Source: Candidatus Manganitrophus noduliformans (lineage in GTDB: Bacteria; Nitrospirota; Nitrospiria; SBBL01; Manganitrophaceae). From it: a DNA stretch of 64,000 bases. Made by a program: the position numbers and the translations under genes. Numbering within the stretch: position 1 is the first letter of the stretch; each line of letters opens with the position of its first letter. Under the pieces are notes generated by a model. The model had not been told where the DNA came from and ran no database searches. It saw only the letters and a program-made list of their open reading frames with translations. This document shows, piece after piece, positions 55,283 to 64,000 of this stretch. The stretch lies in assembly GCF_012184425.1 (NCBI RefSeq), contig NZ_VTOW01000001.1, forward strand, positions 62,001 to 126,000. Reading direction: 5' to 3'.

Positions 55283-56359
<1,077 letters not shown>

Positions 56360-56368
56360 TCGAGCCCC

Positions 56369-57196
56369 CTATCCTTTCACCGCGCCGGCGGTCAGCCCTT
56401 CGACAATCCGCCGCTGAAAAAAGAGGACGAGGAGGATCACCGGCAGGGTCACGACGATCGACGCGGCGGCCATGTCTCCATAGGGAATCTCGTGCAATCC
56501 CGGGAAGAGCGCGATCCCGACCGGGATCGTCCGCGACGCCTCGGTCGTCGTGAAGGTCAGCGCAAAGAGAAACTCCCCCCAGGAGAAGAGAAAGACGAGG
56601 ATCGCCACGGCGGAGAGACCGGGGGCGGCGAGCGGCAAGAGGACCTTCGTGAACGCTTGCAACGGCGCGCAGCCGTCGATCTGCGCCGCCCGGTAAAGCT
56701 CCGCCGGGATCTCCTCGAAGAAACGGGTGAGGATCCAGAGGGAGAGGGGAAGCGAGAAGGCGGTGTGGGTGATCACCAGCGCCCACCAGGTGTCTCTTAA
56801 TCCGAGCGCCCGGACGATCAGATAAAGGGGGCTGACGATCGCCACCGGCGGGAACATCGAAACGCCGAGGGCGACGCCGAGCAGAAGCCTTTTCCCTTTG
56901 AAGTGAAGCCGCGCCAACGCGAAGGCGGCAAGGGCGCCGAAGGCGAGGGAGAAAAAGGTCGTCATCCCGGCGACCGCCAGGCTGTTGAGAATGATCCGGA
57001 AGAAGGGATGGCCGGTGAAGATCGAGCGGTAATGTTCCAGGGTCGGATGTTGCGGAAGGATCGGCGGCAGGGTGACCAGCTCCGAATCGGGGGTGATCGA
57101 GGTGATCGCCTGCCAGACGACCGGCCCGAGAAAGAAGAGCGCCGTCGCGAAGAGAAGGAGAAAAAATCCGGCCTGCTTCAAAGATCGCTTCGTCAT
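56369..57196 (-). CDS. Sugar ABC transporter permease (MalG family)
   Basis: 275 residues from ATG 57196, overlapping the MalF-type gene by ATGA, with GGAGG upstream. Six membrane segments; EAA loop E-I-P-A-E-L-Y-R-A-A-Q-I-D-G contacts the ATPase. An open frame continues far upstream but belongs to the antisense phase of the MalF gene. Confidence 0.93.
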   Translation of the reverse strand: MTKRSLKQAGFFLLLFATALFFLGPVVWQAITSITPDSELVTLPPILPQHPTLEHYRSIFTGHPFFRIILNSLAVAGMTTFFSLAFGALAAFALARLHFKGKRLLLGVALGVSMFPPVAIVSPLYLIVRALGLRDTWWALVITHTAFSLPLSLWILTRFFEEIPAELYRAAQIDGCAPLQAFTKVLLPLAAPGLSAVAILVFLFSWGEFLFALTFTTTEASRTIPVGIALFPGLHEIPYGDMAAASIVVTLPVILLVLFFQRRIVEGLTAGAVKG

Positions 57197-58074
57197 GAGG
57201 AGAACCTCCTCTCCCGGCCGAGAAAGGCGAGATAAACCAGGCTGATCGCAACGACGCAGAGGAACATCGCCACCGACAACGCGCTGCCGTAGCCGAACTG
57301 AAGGGTCTGAAACAACACCTTGTAGGTATAGATAGAAAGGGTCTCGGTGGTGTTCGCCGGGCCGCCGCCGGTGAGGACGTAGATCGCGTCGAAGACCCGG
57401 AAGGCGTCGAGGGTCCGGAAAAGGAGGACCACCAGGATCATCGGCGTAAGCGACGGAAGGATGATGTGACGGAAGATCCCCCATCCCCCCGCCCCGTCGA
57501 CACGCGCCGCGAGATAGAGCTCCCGTGGAATCGTCTGCAGCCCGGCCGTGAGAAGGATCGCCGCGAAGGGAGCGCTCTTCCAAACGTCGATTAAGATCGC
57601 CGCATGGATCGCCCAGAACGGATCGCCGAGCCAGTTGACCGGCCCCCCCGCCAGACCCGTTCCGGTCAATATAAAATTGAAAAGACCGAACTCGACGTTG
57701 TAGAGCCACTCCCACATCCGGCTGGAGACGACCGTCGGGATCGCCCACGGAAGAAGAACGATCGCCCGCATCCATCCCCGCCCCGGAAAGGCCCGGTCGA
57801 GGAGAAGCGCCACCGCCAGCCCCAGCGCCAGCTCCAAAGCCACCGCGACGAGGGTGAAGTAGAGGGTGTTGCCGAGGCTGTTCCAGAAGCGGGGGTCGAT
57901 CAACAAGAAGCGGTAATTTTCCAGGCCGACGAATTCGACGATCTGGAAGATCGGAAACCTTCGTTGCAGGCTGAGAAAGAAGGCCGCCCCGATCGGAACC
58001 AGCGCGACCGCGGCGAGGAGGATCACCGCCGGGGAGACGAGCAGGAAGCCGAGCCGCGTCGTTGCCGACCTCAT
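57193..58074 (-). CDS. Sugar ABC transporter permease (MalF family)
   Basis: 293 residues from ATG 58074, which overlaps the binding-protein stop by ATGA. Six membrane segments and the EAA motif T-I-P-R-E-L-Y-L-A-A-R-V-D-G-A. Lacks the large periplasmic insert of E. coli MalF, as in trehalose/sugar importers of the LpqY-SugABC or ThuEFGK type. Confidence 0.93.
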   Translation of the reverse strand: MRSATTRLGFLLVSPAVILLAAVALVPIGAAFFLSLQRRFPIFQIVEFVGLENYRFLLIDPRFWNSLGNTLYFTLVAVALELALGLAVALLLDRAFPGRGWMRAIVLLPWAIPTVVSSRMWEWLYNVEFGLFNFILTGTGLAGGPVNWLGDPFWAIHAAILIDVWKSAPFAAILLTAGLQTIPRELYLAARVDGAGGWGIFRHIILPSLTPMILVVLLFRTLDAFRVFDAIYVLTGGGPANTTETLSIYTYKVLFQTLQFGYGSALSVAMFLCVVAISLVYLAFLGRERRFSS

Positions 58075-59390
58075 CCCGCATCCCTCCCGAGGAGGTGGTC
58101 CATCTGAAGCGCCGCGTCGCGCAGCGCCCGCTCCGGCGTCTTGATCCCGACCAGCGCTGCGGAGAATTCGGGCTGCATGATCTGAGAGAGCATCGGATAG
58201 TAAGGAGAGGCGGGACGCGATCGGGCGAGGGAAAAAACGGCGCGAAGCCCGGCGATGAACGGCTGGGCGGCGATGAGATCGGGATCGTGATAGAGCGCCG
58301 TGCGGGTCGGCTTGTAGCCGATCTCGATCGCCATCGTCCGCTGTACTTCCGGAGAGGTCAAGAAGCGGATCAGCGCCTCGGCCTCCTTCGGGTGGCGCGA
58401 GAAGCGGTTGACCGCCAGCTGCCACCCCCCGAGGGTCGCCGCCGAAGCGTGGCCCGGGAAGTGCGGCAGCGGCGAGACCCCGACCTTCCCCCGCACCGCC
58501 GAGCCCTCTCTTTGAAACAGGTTCCAGGCGTACGGCCAGTTGCGCATGAAAACCGCCCGCCCCTCCCCGAAGAGACGCCGCGTCGTCTCCTCGTCGGCGG
58601 TCGTCACCATCGGCGGGGAGACCCCGTTCTCCCCGATCAGATCGCGCAAGAAGGTGAGCGCTTGGGCTGATTCCGCCCCGGCGAGGATCACCTCTCCCTT
58701 TTCATCGAGGACCTCCCCCCCCGCCGACCAGATCACCTCCAGGACGTTGCAGATCAGCCCCTCATATTGCTTCCCCTGCCAGACATAACCCCTCAACTGA
58801 GGATCGTTCTCTTGCTGGAGGACCGTCCGCGCCGCGGCGGCCAGCGCCTCCCAGGTTTGCGGCGGGTCGAGCCGATATTTTTCCAGAAGATCTTTCCGGT
58901 AGTAGAGAAGACCGGCGTCCAGAAACCAGGGGATCGCATAGGCCCGCTCTTCAAACAGGGCCGCGTCGACCGGTCCGGGGAAAAAGGCCTCGCGCTCTTC
59001 GGGGGGAAGGAGGTGGGAGAGGTCGCGGACCCAGCCGGCCCGGGCGAACTCCTGAGTCCAGATCACGTCGAGCGACATCAGATCGAAATCGCTCGATCGC
59101 CCTTCCAAGCCGATGACGTAAAATTGATGCTGCTGATCGGAGGAAGAGGGAAGGATCTCATCCCGGACGAGAATTCCCGGATGCGTCGCCTCGAATTTCC
59201 GCAAGAGCGCCTGGAAGGCGGCGGGGTTTCCCTCGATCTGGCCGTGCTTGAAGACGAGGGTGACCGGCCCTTTCTCCTGCTGGACCCGCTCGGCGGCGGG
59301 ACAGCCCCAGAGGAGTCCGATCGCTCCCCCCATCATCAGCCAGCCGATGATGAATCGGTATCCTCTGCGCAATCGTCCCTCCGACCTCAC
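58071..59390 (-). CDS. Sugar-binding lipoprotein of ABC importer (family 1 SBP)
   Basis: 439 residues from GTG 59390, overlapping the MscS stop by GTGA. Lipobox L-L-W-G-C (Cys30), then a two-lobe extracellular solute-binding domain with F-W-F/W-F-L-D-A-G-L-L-Y-Y-R-K-D-L-L and G-G-W-Q-L-A-V-N-R-F. Trehalose, maltose or related glucosides are favoured because treZ and glycogen genes are nearby in the genome; that is inference only. Confidence 0.9.
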   Translation of the reverse strand: MRSEGRLRRGYRFIIGWLMMGGAIGLLWGCPAAERVQQEKGPVTLVFKHGQIEGNPAAFQALLRKFEATHPGILVRDEILPSSSDQQHQFYVIGLEGRSSDFDLMSLDVIWTQEFARAGWVRDLSHLLPPEEREAFFPGPVDAALFEERAYAIPWFLDAGLLYYRKDLLEKYRLDPPQTWEALAAAARTVLQQENDPQLRGYVWQGKQYEGLICNVLEVIWSAGGEVLDEKGEVILAGAESAQALTFLRDLIGENGVSPPMVTTADEETTRRLFGEGRAVFMRNWPYAWNLFQREGSAVRGKVGVSPLPHFPGHASAATLGGWQLAVNRFSRHPKEAEALIRFLTSPEVQRTMAIEIGYKPTRTALYHDPDLIAAQPFIAGLRAVFSLARSRPASPYYPMLSQIMQPEFSAALVGIKTPERALRDAALQMDHLLGRDAG

Positions 59391-60502
59391 CCGTTGCCGC
59401 TCCGGCCCTCTTCCCCTGCCTCTTTTTTCTCTGTCCCATTCCCCTGCCCATCCCCTGCCGGCGCTTTGCCGTCGACCGTCCGCGTATAGACCGTCCGGCT
59501 GGGAAAAGGGATCTCGATCCCCTCTTTTCGAAACCGTCTCAAGATCCGCTTTCGCAACTCGTGCTGCGCGGGGTACTGATCGGTGAACTCTTGCACCTGG
59601 CAGACCAGGGTAAAGTTCAGGGAGAAGTCGCCGAAACCGGGGATGAACCGGACCATGGGGGGAGGATCGGCAAGCAGTCCGGGGATCTCCCTGGCTCCCT
59701 CGGTCGCCTCCTCGATGAGGACCCGCTCAAGATGATCGGGGTCGGTCTCATAGCTGACGCCGATCGGGATCAAGAGCGCCATTCGCTTTTCGGGAAGATA
59801 ATAATTGGTCAGAATGCTCTGGGAGAGCTTGTTGTTCGGGATGATCACCATATTGTTCGGGAGCATCCGGATGCGGGTGGTCCGCCAGCCGATGTCGGTG
59901 ACATATCCCTCCTGGCCCGACTCCAGACGAATGAAGTCGCCGACCCGGATCGGCTGCTCCACGAGGATATGAATTCCGGCGAAGAGGTTCGAGAGGGTGT
60001 CTTGAAGGGCGAGCGCCACGGCGAGACCGCCGACCCCCAGGGCGGTGATCAGGGGGGTGATCGAGATGCCGAGGGTCCCAAGCAGGATGAGAAAACCGAT
60101 CACGAGGACCGTCCCCTTGATGATCGTCTGAGAGAGGCCGGTCAGAGGAATCGAAATCGCCGCCTTCCTGATCGAATAGGCGACCAGTTGCGAGGAAATG
60201 TTGGCCAACACCAGCGTGACCGAGAGGATGACGAGGACATGAATCACCTTGAGGGAATAGGCGACGTAAGGGGCCGGGAGCGGGGAGGTGCCGAGGGCGA
60301 CGTAGAGTCCGATGGCCACCCCCCAGCCGATCGAAGGAATGCGAAGGGCGGCCACGAACAGGTCGTCGATCTCCGATTCGGTTTTCTCGGACCATCGGCG
60401 GAGAAGGCGCAGGAGGACGCTCCGCACGGCCAGGGCGACCGCGGTCGCGCCGGCGAAGATGCCGAAGGGGATCATGATCGTTCGAAAGAGTTCATTCGTC
60501 AC
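59387..60502 (-). CDS. MscS-family mechanosensitive channel
   Basis: 371 residues from GTG 60502 (GGAGG 6 nt upstream). N-terminal membrane helices, the pore helix region A-L-G-V-G-G-L-A-V-A-L-A-L-Q-D, the beta domain D-F-I-R-L-E-S-G-Q-E-G-Y-V-T-D-I-G-W-R and the cytosolic cage, ending in a Lys/Glu/Gly-rich tail. Opens under hypo-osmotic shock. It is the first gene of a GTGA-coupled operon with the sugar importer, suggesting a link between solute uptake and pressure release. Confidence 0.92.
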   Translation of the reverse strand: MTNELFRTIMIPFGIFAGATAVALAVRSVLLRLLRRWSEKTESEIDDLFVAALRIPSIGWGVAIGLYVALGTSPLPAPYVAYSLKVIHVLVILSVTLVLANISSQLVAYSIRKAAISIPLTGLSQTIIKGTVLVIGFLILLGTLGISITPLITALGVGGLAVALALQDTLSNLFAGIHILVEQPIRVGDFIRLESGQEGYVTDIGWRTTRIRMLPNNMVIIPNNKLSQSILTNYYLPEKRMALLIPIGVSYETDPDHLERVLIEEATEGAREIPGLLADPPPMVRFIPGFGDFSLNFTLVCQVQEFTDQYPAQHELRKRILRRFRKEGIEIPFPSRTVYTRTVDGKAPAGDGQGNGTEKKEAGEEGRSGNG

Positions 60503-60569
60503 AGGCTTCCTCCCGGGTCAAGGGCCGCCTTAAGCCCCTTGGATGATCGATGCAGAGGCAAAACAGGTC

Positions 60570-60599
60570 TATATAAAGGGATTCTGGAGGGAGTGTCAA
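60570..60599 (-). promoter_or_regulatory. Promoter of the MscS-sugar importer operon
   Basis: Minus-strand TTGACA (60594-60599), 18-nt spacer, TATATA (60570-60575); leader about 60 nt to GTG 60502. Confidence 0.68.
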
Positions 60600-60616
60600 G
60601 CGCAGCCGGGATACCG

Positions 60617-62341
60617 TTACAGCTGCAGCTGCGCCTCGAACAACGTGGCATAGGCGCCGTTGTCGCGGATCAACGCCTCGTGTGTTCCGCTTTCCACGAT
60701 CCGCCCCTGGTCGATCACCAAGATTCGGTCGGCGGTCCGAAGCGAGGAGAGCCGATGAGCGACGATCAACGTCGTCCGGTTGGCGAAGAGATTTTTCATC
60801 GCCTCTTGAATGCTCCCCTCGGTCTCGGCATCGACGGCGGAGGTCCCCTCGTCGAAGATGATGATCGGGGGATTCTTCAAGAAGGCGCGCGCGAAGGCCA
60901 GGCGCTGCTTCTGGCCGATCGAGAGCTTCACCCCCCGCTCCCCGATCCAGGTGTTGTAGCCCTCGGGAAGCTGACGGATGAAGTCGTCGGCGCAGGCGGC
61001 GGTGGCGGCGGCGATGACCTGCTCTTCCGACGCGGTCAAGTCGCCGTAGGCGATGTTCTCCCGGACGGTGCCGTTGAAGAGAAACGGCTCCTGGCGGACC
61101 AAGCCGATCTGATCGCGCAGCGTCGCCAGCGACATTGCCCGGACGTCGAAGCCGTCGATCGTCACGCTTCCCCCCTGGACATCGTAGAAGCGCATCAAAA
61201 GCGAGACGATCGTCGTCTTCCCGCTTCCGGTGGCGCCGACCAGGGCGACCGTTTCACCCGGCGAGGCCGCGAAGTCGATCTGCCTCAAAACCGGGAGGTC
61301 CGAGACGTATTGGAACGAGACATTGTTGAACCGGACGAATCCCTGCAACCGGGCCGGGAGGACGATCGGGGTCTCCGGCTCGGCGACCTCCGGCTTCGTG
61401 TCGATGATTTCAAAGACCCGCTCCCCCGCCGCGATGGCGTGCTGCAGCATGTGGTTGATCGAGTGGATCTGGTTGATCGGCGCGTAGAAGAGGGCGGCGT
61501 AGGCGAAGAAGGCGACCAGCTCCCCGACCGTCATCGCTCCGGTCGACACTTTGTAAGAGCCGAACCCTAAAATCAGCACCGTCCCCATCGAGGCGAGAAA
61601 AGCCATCCCCGGCGAGTAGTACGACCAGAGGCGGGCGACCTCCAGACTTCCGTCGCGGCAGGCGGCGCTCTTCTCGGCAAACCGTTTTGCTTCATGCGAT
61701 TGCCGGTTGAAGATCATCGTCTCGCGGATGCCGGAGATCGAATCTTGGAGGAGGGCATTGAGGTCGCCGAGCCGCTGCCGGACATTTTTATAACAATGGT
61801 GAATCCGCCGGGTAAAGAGGACGGCGGAGAAAGCCAGAATCGGCAGCGGGATCATCGCCACCAGGGCGAGCTGCCACTGGATGGAGAAGAGAACGACGGT
61901 GATCCCGATCAGCGTCAAGGCGGCGATCAGCAGATGCTCGATTCCGTCGATGAAGATCCGCTCCATGTTCTCGACGTCGTTGTTGATCCGCGACATGATC
62001 TCGCCGGTGGAGCGGTTTTCAAAATAGGAGATCGAAAGCCGCTGCGTCGCCCGGTAGACCGTGTTCCGAATATCGTAGATCACCTTCTGCTCGAAGACGT
62101 TGTTCAGGCGAATCCGGGCGGTGTTCGAAAGGGCTTTGACGGAAAAGACGCCGATCATCCCCAACGTTAGGAAGAGGATCAACCGCGTGTTTCCGGAGCC
62201 GACCCCTTCGTCGATGACCACCTTGATCAGCCAGGGGGGAATCAGATCCATGAGAGTGGTCAAGATTGCAGCGCCCAGGGTCAGCGCCGCGAGTCCCTTG
62301 TACGGCTTGATAAAAGCCAAAACGCGAAGTATAAATTTCAA
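60617..62341 (-). CDS. ABC exporter, fused membrane and ATPase domains (MsbA-like)
   Basis: 574 residues. Six-helix exporter domain (to about 320), then ATPase with Walker A G-A-T-G-S-G-K-T-T, signature variant L-S-I-G-Q, Walker B I-I-I-F-D-E-G-T-S-A-V-D and H-loop A-H-R-L-S. Lipid A flipping is plausible as the organism makes LPS, but drug or peptide export cannot be excluded. TTG start with AAAGGA 5 nt upstream. The last residues Q-L-Q-L are coded by a CAGCTGCAG-rich end. Confidence 0.92.
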   Translation of the reverse strand: MKFILRVLAFIKPYKGLAALTLGAAILTTLMDLIPPWLIKVVIDEGVGSGNTRLILFLTLGMIGVFSVKALSNTARIRLNNVFEQKVIYDIRNTVYRATQRLSISYFENRSTGEIMSRINNDVENMERIFIDGIEHLLIAALTLIGITVVLFSIQWQLALVAMIPLPILAFSAVLFTRRIHHCYKNVRQRLGDLNALLQDSISGIRETMIFNRQSHEAKRFAEKSAACRDGSLEVARLWSYYSPGMAFLASMGTVLILGFGSYKVSTGAMTVGELVAFFAYAALFYAPINQIHSINHMLQHAIAAGERVFEIIDTKPEVAEPETPIVLPARLQGFVRFNNVSFQYVSDLPVLRQIDFAASPGETVALVGATGSGKTTIVSLLMRFYDVQGGSVTIDGFDVRAMSLATLRDQIGLVRQEPFLFNGTVRENIAYGDLTASEEQVIAAATAACADDFIRQLPEGYNTWIGERGVKLSIGQKQRLAFARAFLKNPPIIIFDEGTSAVDAETEGSIQEAMKNLFANRTTLIVAHRLSSLRTADRILVIDQGRIVESGTHEALIRDNGAYATLFEAQLQL

Positions 62342-62360
62342 ATCTATCCTTTCTTAAAAT

Positions 62361-62460
62361 CAATGAGGAATCTGAGAATTAGGAATGAAGGTCTGAGAGA
62401 AGAGCAATGGGTGAAAGATTCTTTTTGATTCCTAATCGAACAATTCCTCATTCCTCATTG
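62361..62460. repeat. Nested inverted repeat filling an intergenic gap
   Basis: Outer arms CAATGAGGAAT (62361-62371) and ATTCCTCATTG (62450-62460), inner arms ATTAGGAAT (62378-62386) and ATTCCTAAT (62428-62436). About 100 nt overall, AT-rich, between the yihY-like and exporter genes. It may be a small MITE-like element or a structured RNA; no long T-run for termination. Confidence 0.7.
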
Positions 62461-62469
62461 TACTTTATA

Positions 62470-63555
62470 TCATGCTTCTGAAGATCGGCGACGTCGCCGG
62501 AGGAAATAAAAAGTCGTGGCCGAAAGGGCGGCGAGGCCGCCGAGCGACCAAGGGGAGAAGAGCAATTTCCTAATTCTACCTGAGACAGGCGCTTTGGCGC
62601 GGGCCTGGAGAAGAAGATCTCCCGGATGTTTGTGGGCCAGCCGTTTCTCGCCGTTACTCTTCCCTTCCGGGAGCGAGCGTTCGATTTCGGAGTTGATCTC
62701 CGCTCCCAAGAGAATCATCAGCGCGCTCAGATACATCCAGGTCAGCAGAATGATCACGGCGCCGATCGCCCCGTAGGTTTTATTGTAGTTGCCGAAATGG
62801 CTGACATAATAAGAGAAGGCGAGCGAGACGGCGATCCAGCCGAGCACGGCGAGGACCGATCCGGGGGTCACCCACCGCCACTCCTGCTCGACATCGGGCC
62901 CGAAGTAGTAAATGGCCGCGACCACCGTGATCATGATGAGCGTGGCGAGAAAAAGCCGAAGGAGGTTCCATCCGATCAGAAAAGAGGCGCCGAGTCCGGT
63001 CCAATTCGCGAGCCACTCTCCGATCGCGCCGCCGAAGATCATCAGGACCGCCGAGAAAATGATGAAAACAGAAAGGGAGACGGTCAATCCCAGGGCCGTC
63101 GCCTGAACCTTCCACCAGGGACGCTCCTCTTTCACTCCGTACGCTTTGTTGAGCGCATTGATTATAGCGGCCATTCCCCGCGAGGCGGCCCAAAGGGTGA
63201 CGGCCAGTCCGATCGAAAGGAGCCCGCCGCGCTGTTCTCGAACGATCTGATTGAGGGTTTTTTGAACCAGCGCCATCGCCTCTGCCGGGAGGACCTGCTG
63301 GAGATAGCCGAGAAGCTCCTGATAAAGGTTTTCGACCGGCAGGTAACCGATCAACGTCACAAGAAAGAGAAGGAGGGGAAAAAGGGCAAAGAGAGAAAAG
63401 TAGGCGAGTTCGGCGGCAACGGAAAAGATATCGTCTTCGTTGATCTGTTTCCAAACGTCGGCCGCAAGCTGCCGCGGGGTCAGCGTTCCCAGCGCCCACC
63501 GGCGGAAACGTTCCCGCCAGGTGAGCCGGTTCTGATTGTTTCCTTTTACTTCCAA
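62470..63555 (-). CDS. YihY/BrkB-family inner-membrane protein
   Basis: 361 residues with about six membrane segments. Family marks: A-A-E-L-A-Y-F-S-L-F-A-L-F-P-L, L-W-A-A-S-R-G-M and G-A-I-G-A-V-I-I-L-L-T-W-M-Y. A seventh hydrophobic patch near the C-terminus is followed by Arg-rich F-L-R-R-R-R-R. TTG start with AGGA 8 nt upstream. Members were once called ribonuclease BN; their true role is unsettled. Downstream of the [2Fe-2S] gene by 16 nt, so co-transcribed. Confidence 0.9.
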   Translation of the reverse strand: MEVKGNNQNRLTWRERFRRWALGTLTPRQLAADVWKQINEDDIFSVAAELAYFSLFALFPLLLFLVTLIGYLPVENLYQELLGYLQQVLPAEAMALVQKTLNQIVREQRGGLLSIGLAVTLWAASRGMAAIINALNKAYGVKEERPWWKVQATALGLTVSLSVFIIFSAVLMIFGGAIGEWLANWTGLGASFLIGWNLLRLFLATLIMITVVAAIYYFGPDVEQEWRWVTPGSVLAVLGWIAVSLAFSYYVSHFGNYNKTYGAIGAVIILLTWMYLSALMILLGAEINSEIERSLPEGKSNGEKRLAHKHPGDLLLQARAKAPVSGRIRKLLFSPWSLGGLAALSATTFYFLRRRRRSSEA

Positions 63556-63571
63556 AATGAAATCCTAAAAG

Positions 63572-63898
63572 CTACCCCCACATCTCCTCCGGGATCGCCA
63601 GGCGCTTCACCGGGCGGCCGTTCGAGATATGCTCTTCCATAATCTCGGCGACATCGGCCGGCTTGACCCCTTTATACCAGGTGCCGTCGGGGTAGACGAC
63701 GACGGTCGCGCCGATCGGGCAAGGGCCGAGGCAGCTCGACTCGGTGACTAAAATTTGTCCGAAGAGCTCCCGCTTTTCCATTTCGGCGAAAAAGGCCGGT
63801 ACGAGTTCTTTGCTCCCCTTCTCGCCGCACGATCCGCGGGGATTTCCCGGAGGGCGGGTGGTTGTGCAAACGATAACATGATATTTCGGCTTCGGCAT
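63572..63898 (-). CDS. Thioredoxin-like [2Fe-2S] ferredoxin
   Basis: 108 residues with four cluster ligands C11, C24, C56 and C60 in the pattern C-x12-C ... C-L-G-P-C-P, as in Shethna-type/NuoE-like ferredoxins. Cytosolic electron carrier; partner not evident. First gene of a leftward unit with the YihY gene; a promoter lies 40 nt upstream. Confidence 0.93.
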   Translation of the reverse strand: MPKPKYHVIVCTTTRPPGNPRGSCGEKGSKELVPAFFAEMEKRELFGQILVTESSCLGPCPIGATVVVYPDGTWYKGVKPADVAEIMEEHISNGRPVKRLAIPEEMWG

Positions 63899-63938
63899 AA
63901 CGTCTCCTTTGTGATCGGTTTTTCGAGAAAGATCTTTA

Positions 63939-63968
63939 GTTTTATCACAGGGAGACGGTTCTCTTCAA
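63939..63968 (-). promoter_or_regulatory. Promoter of the ferredoxin-YihY unit
   Basis: Minus-strand TTGAAG (63963-63968), 18-nt spacer, extended -10 TGA-TAAAAC (core 63939-63944). Confidence 0.5.
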
Positions 63969-63987
63969 GAAAAACAGGTGAGGCGCA

Positions 63988-64000
63988 AGGCGTTAGGGGT
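63988..64000. repeat. Short dispersed intergenic repeat, second copy
   Basis: AGGCGTTAGGGGT is the inverse complement, with one change, of ACCCCTAACACCT at 6391-6403. The element runs off the window end. Confidence 0.4.

Noticed and set aside
57197-58081. Upstream extension of the MalG-type permease to 570 residues
   Set aside because: The extension overlaps the MalF-type gene in another phase; ATG 57196 has GGAGG and gives normal family length.
59561-61570. 669-codon plus-strand open frame
   Set aside because: Antisense to the MscS and MsbA-like genes; composition (Asp/Arg/Gly/His-rich, no hydrophobic pattern) is that of a shadow frame.

Overview
The window looks like chromosome of a diderm, LPS-bearing bacterium of about 55-60 % GC. 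bamD, surA, the heptose nucleotidyltransferase hldE, an MsbA-like exporter and an AmgK/MurU cell-wall salvage pair are all present. The gene mix (pyruvate dehydrogenase operon with its own lipoyl synthase, DUF3536 GH57 glucanase, several glycogen/trehalose enzymes, a PknK-like giant kinase, DUF3386 and DUF1841 proteins) would fit Nitrospirota, possibly near Ca. Manganitrophus; that placement is inference from gene content, not a phylogeny. There is no rRNA, no intact tRNA, no CRISPR array, no transposase and no prophage. Most of the window is dense core genome with many ATGA/GTGA overlaps, frequent TTG/GTG starts, and recognisable sigma70-type promoters upstream of several operons.

Layout. 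1-8.2 kb: the end of a queG-like gene, a HAD protein, two large lipoproteins (an 18-repeat beta-propeller with nine Cys-Cys pairs, and an Ig/carboxypeptidase-regulatory protein), an O-methyltransferase and an aspartase/fumarase. 8.2-13.2 kb: a 1663-residue Ser/Thr kinase-ATPase-TPR-GAF-histidine kinase. 13.4-19.1 kb: leftward pdhA-pdhB-pdhC-lpdA-lipA operon. 19.5-25.6 kb: glgC-pgm-ROK kinase-GH57, a glycogen/glucan operon. 25.9-26.5 kb: two small unusual proteins behind a strong promoter bracketed by 12-bp direct repeats. 26.5-35.9 kb: fabH, then the overlapping series bamD-sirC-like-DHS-like-hldE-mfd-PPIase-surA. 35.9-38.9 kb: hemerythrin, a DUF4157-metalloprotease fusion, a truncated pyrimidine-dimer glycosylase and a RelBE-type toxin-antitoxin pair; this is the most accessory-looking stretch. 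38.9-45.8 kb: engB, glgX, amylo-alpha-1,6-glucosidase and treZ. 45.9-55.2 kb: small metabolic and envelope genes, an Opp-type permease pair and amgK-murU-unknown. 55.2-64 kb: a tRNA-Gly relic, a sugar ABC importer operon led by MscS, an MsbA-like exporter, a YihY protein and a [2Fe-2S] protein.

How the genes fit together. Carbon storage is a clear theme: GlgC, a phosphohexomutase, a ROK kinase and GH57 link glucan breakdown and resynthesis; GlgX, the GH133-type debrancher and TreZ process branched glucan and can release trehalose; the MalEFGK/LpqY-SugABC-type importer could bring sugars in. GlgA, GlgB and TreY are not in the window. PdhABC with LpdA and LipA makes a self-contained lipoylated pyruvate dehydrogenase unit. 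BamD, two PpiC-type isomerases (SurA-like), HldE and the MsbA-like exporter serve outer-membrane biogenesis.

Most interesting candidates: the regularly placed vicinal cysteines of the propeller lipoprotein; the DUF4157-second-metalloprotease fusion; the treZ promoter palindrome; three genes (fabH, mfd, the antitoxin) whose -10 boxes lie only 7-8 nt from the start codon, implying leaderless mRNAs; a dispersed palindromic repeat whose one copy supplies the stop codon of a glycogen debranching gene; and an unassigned protein translationally coupled to murU.
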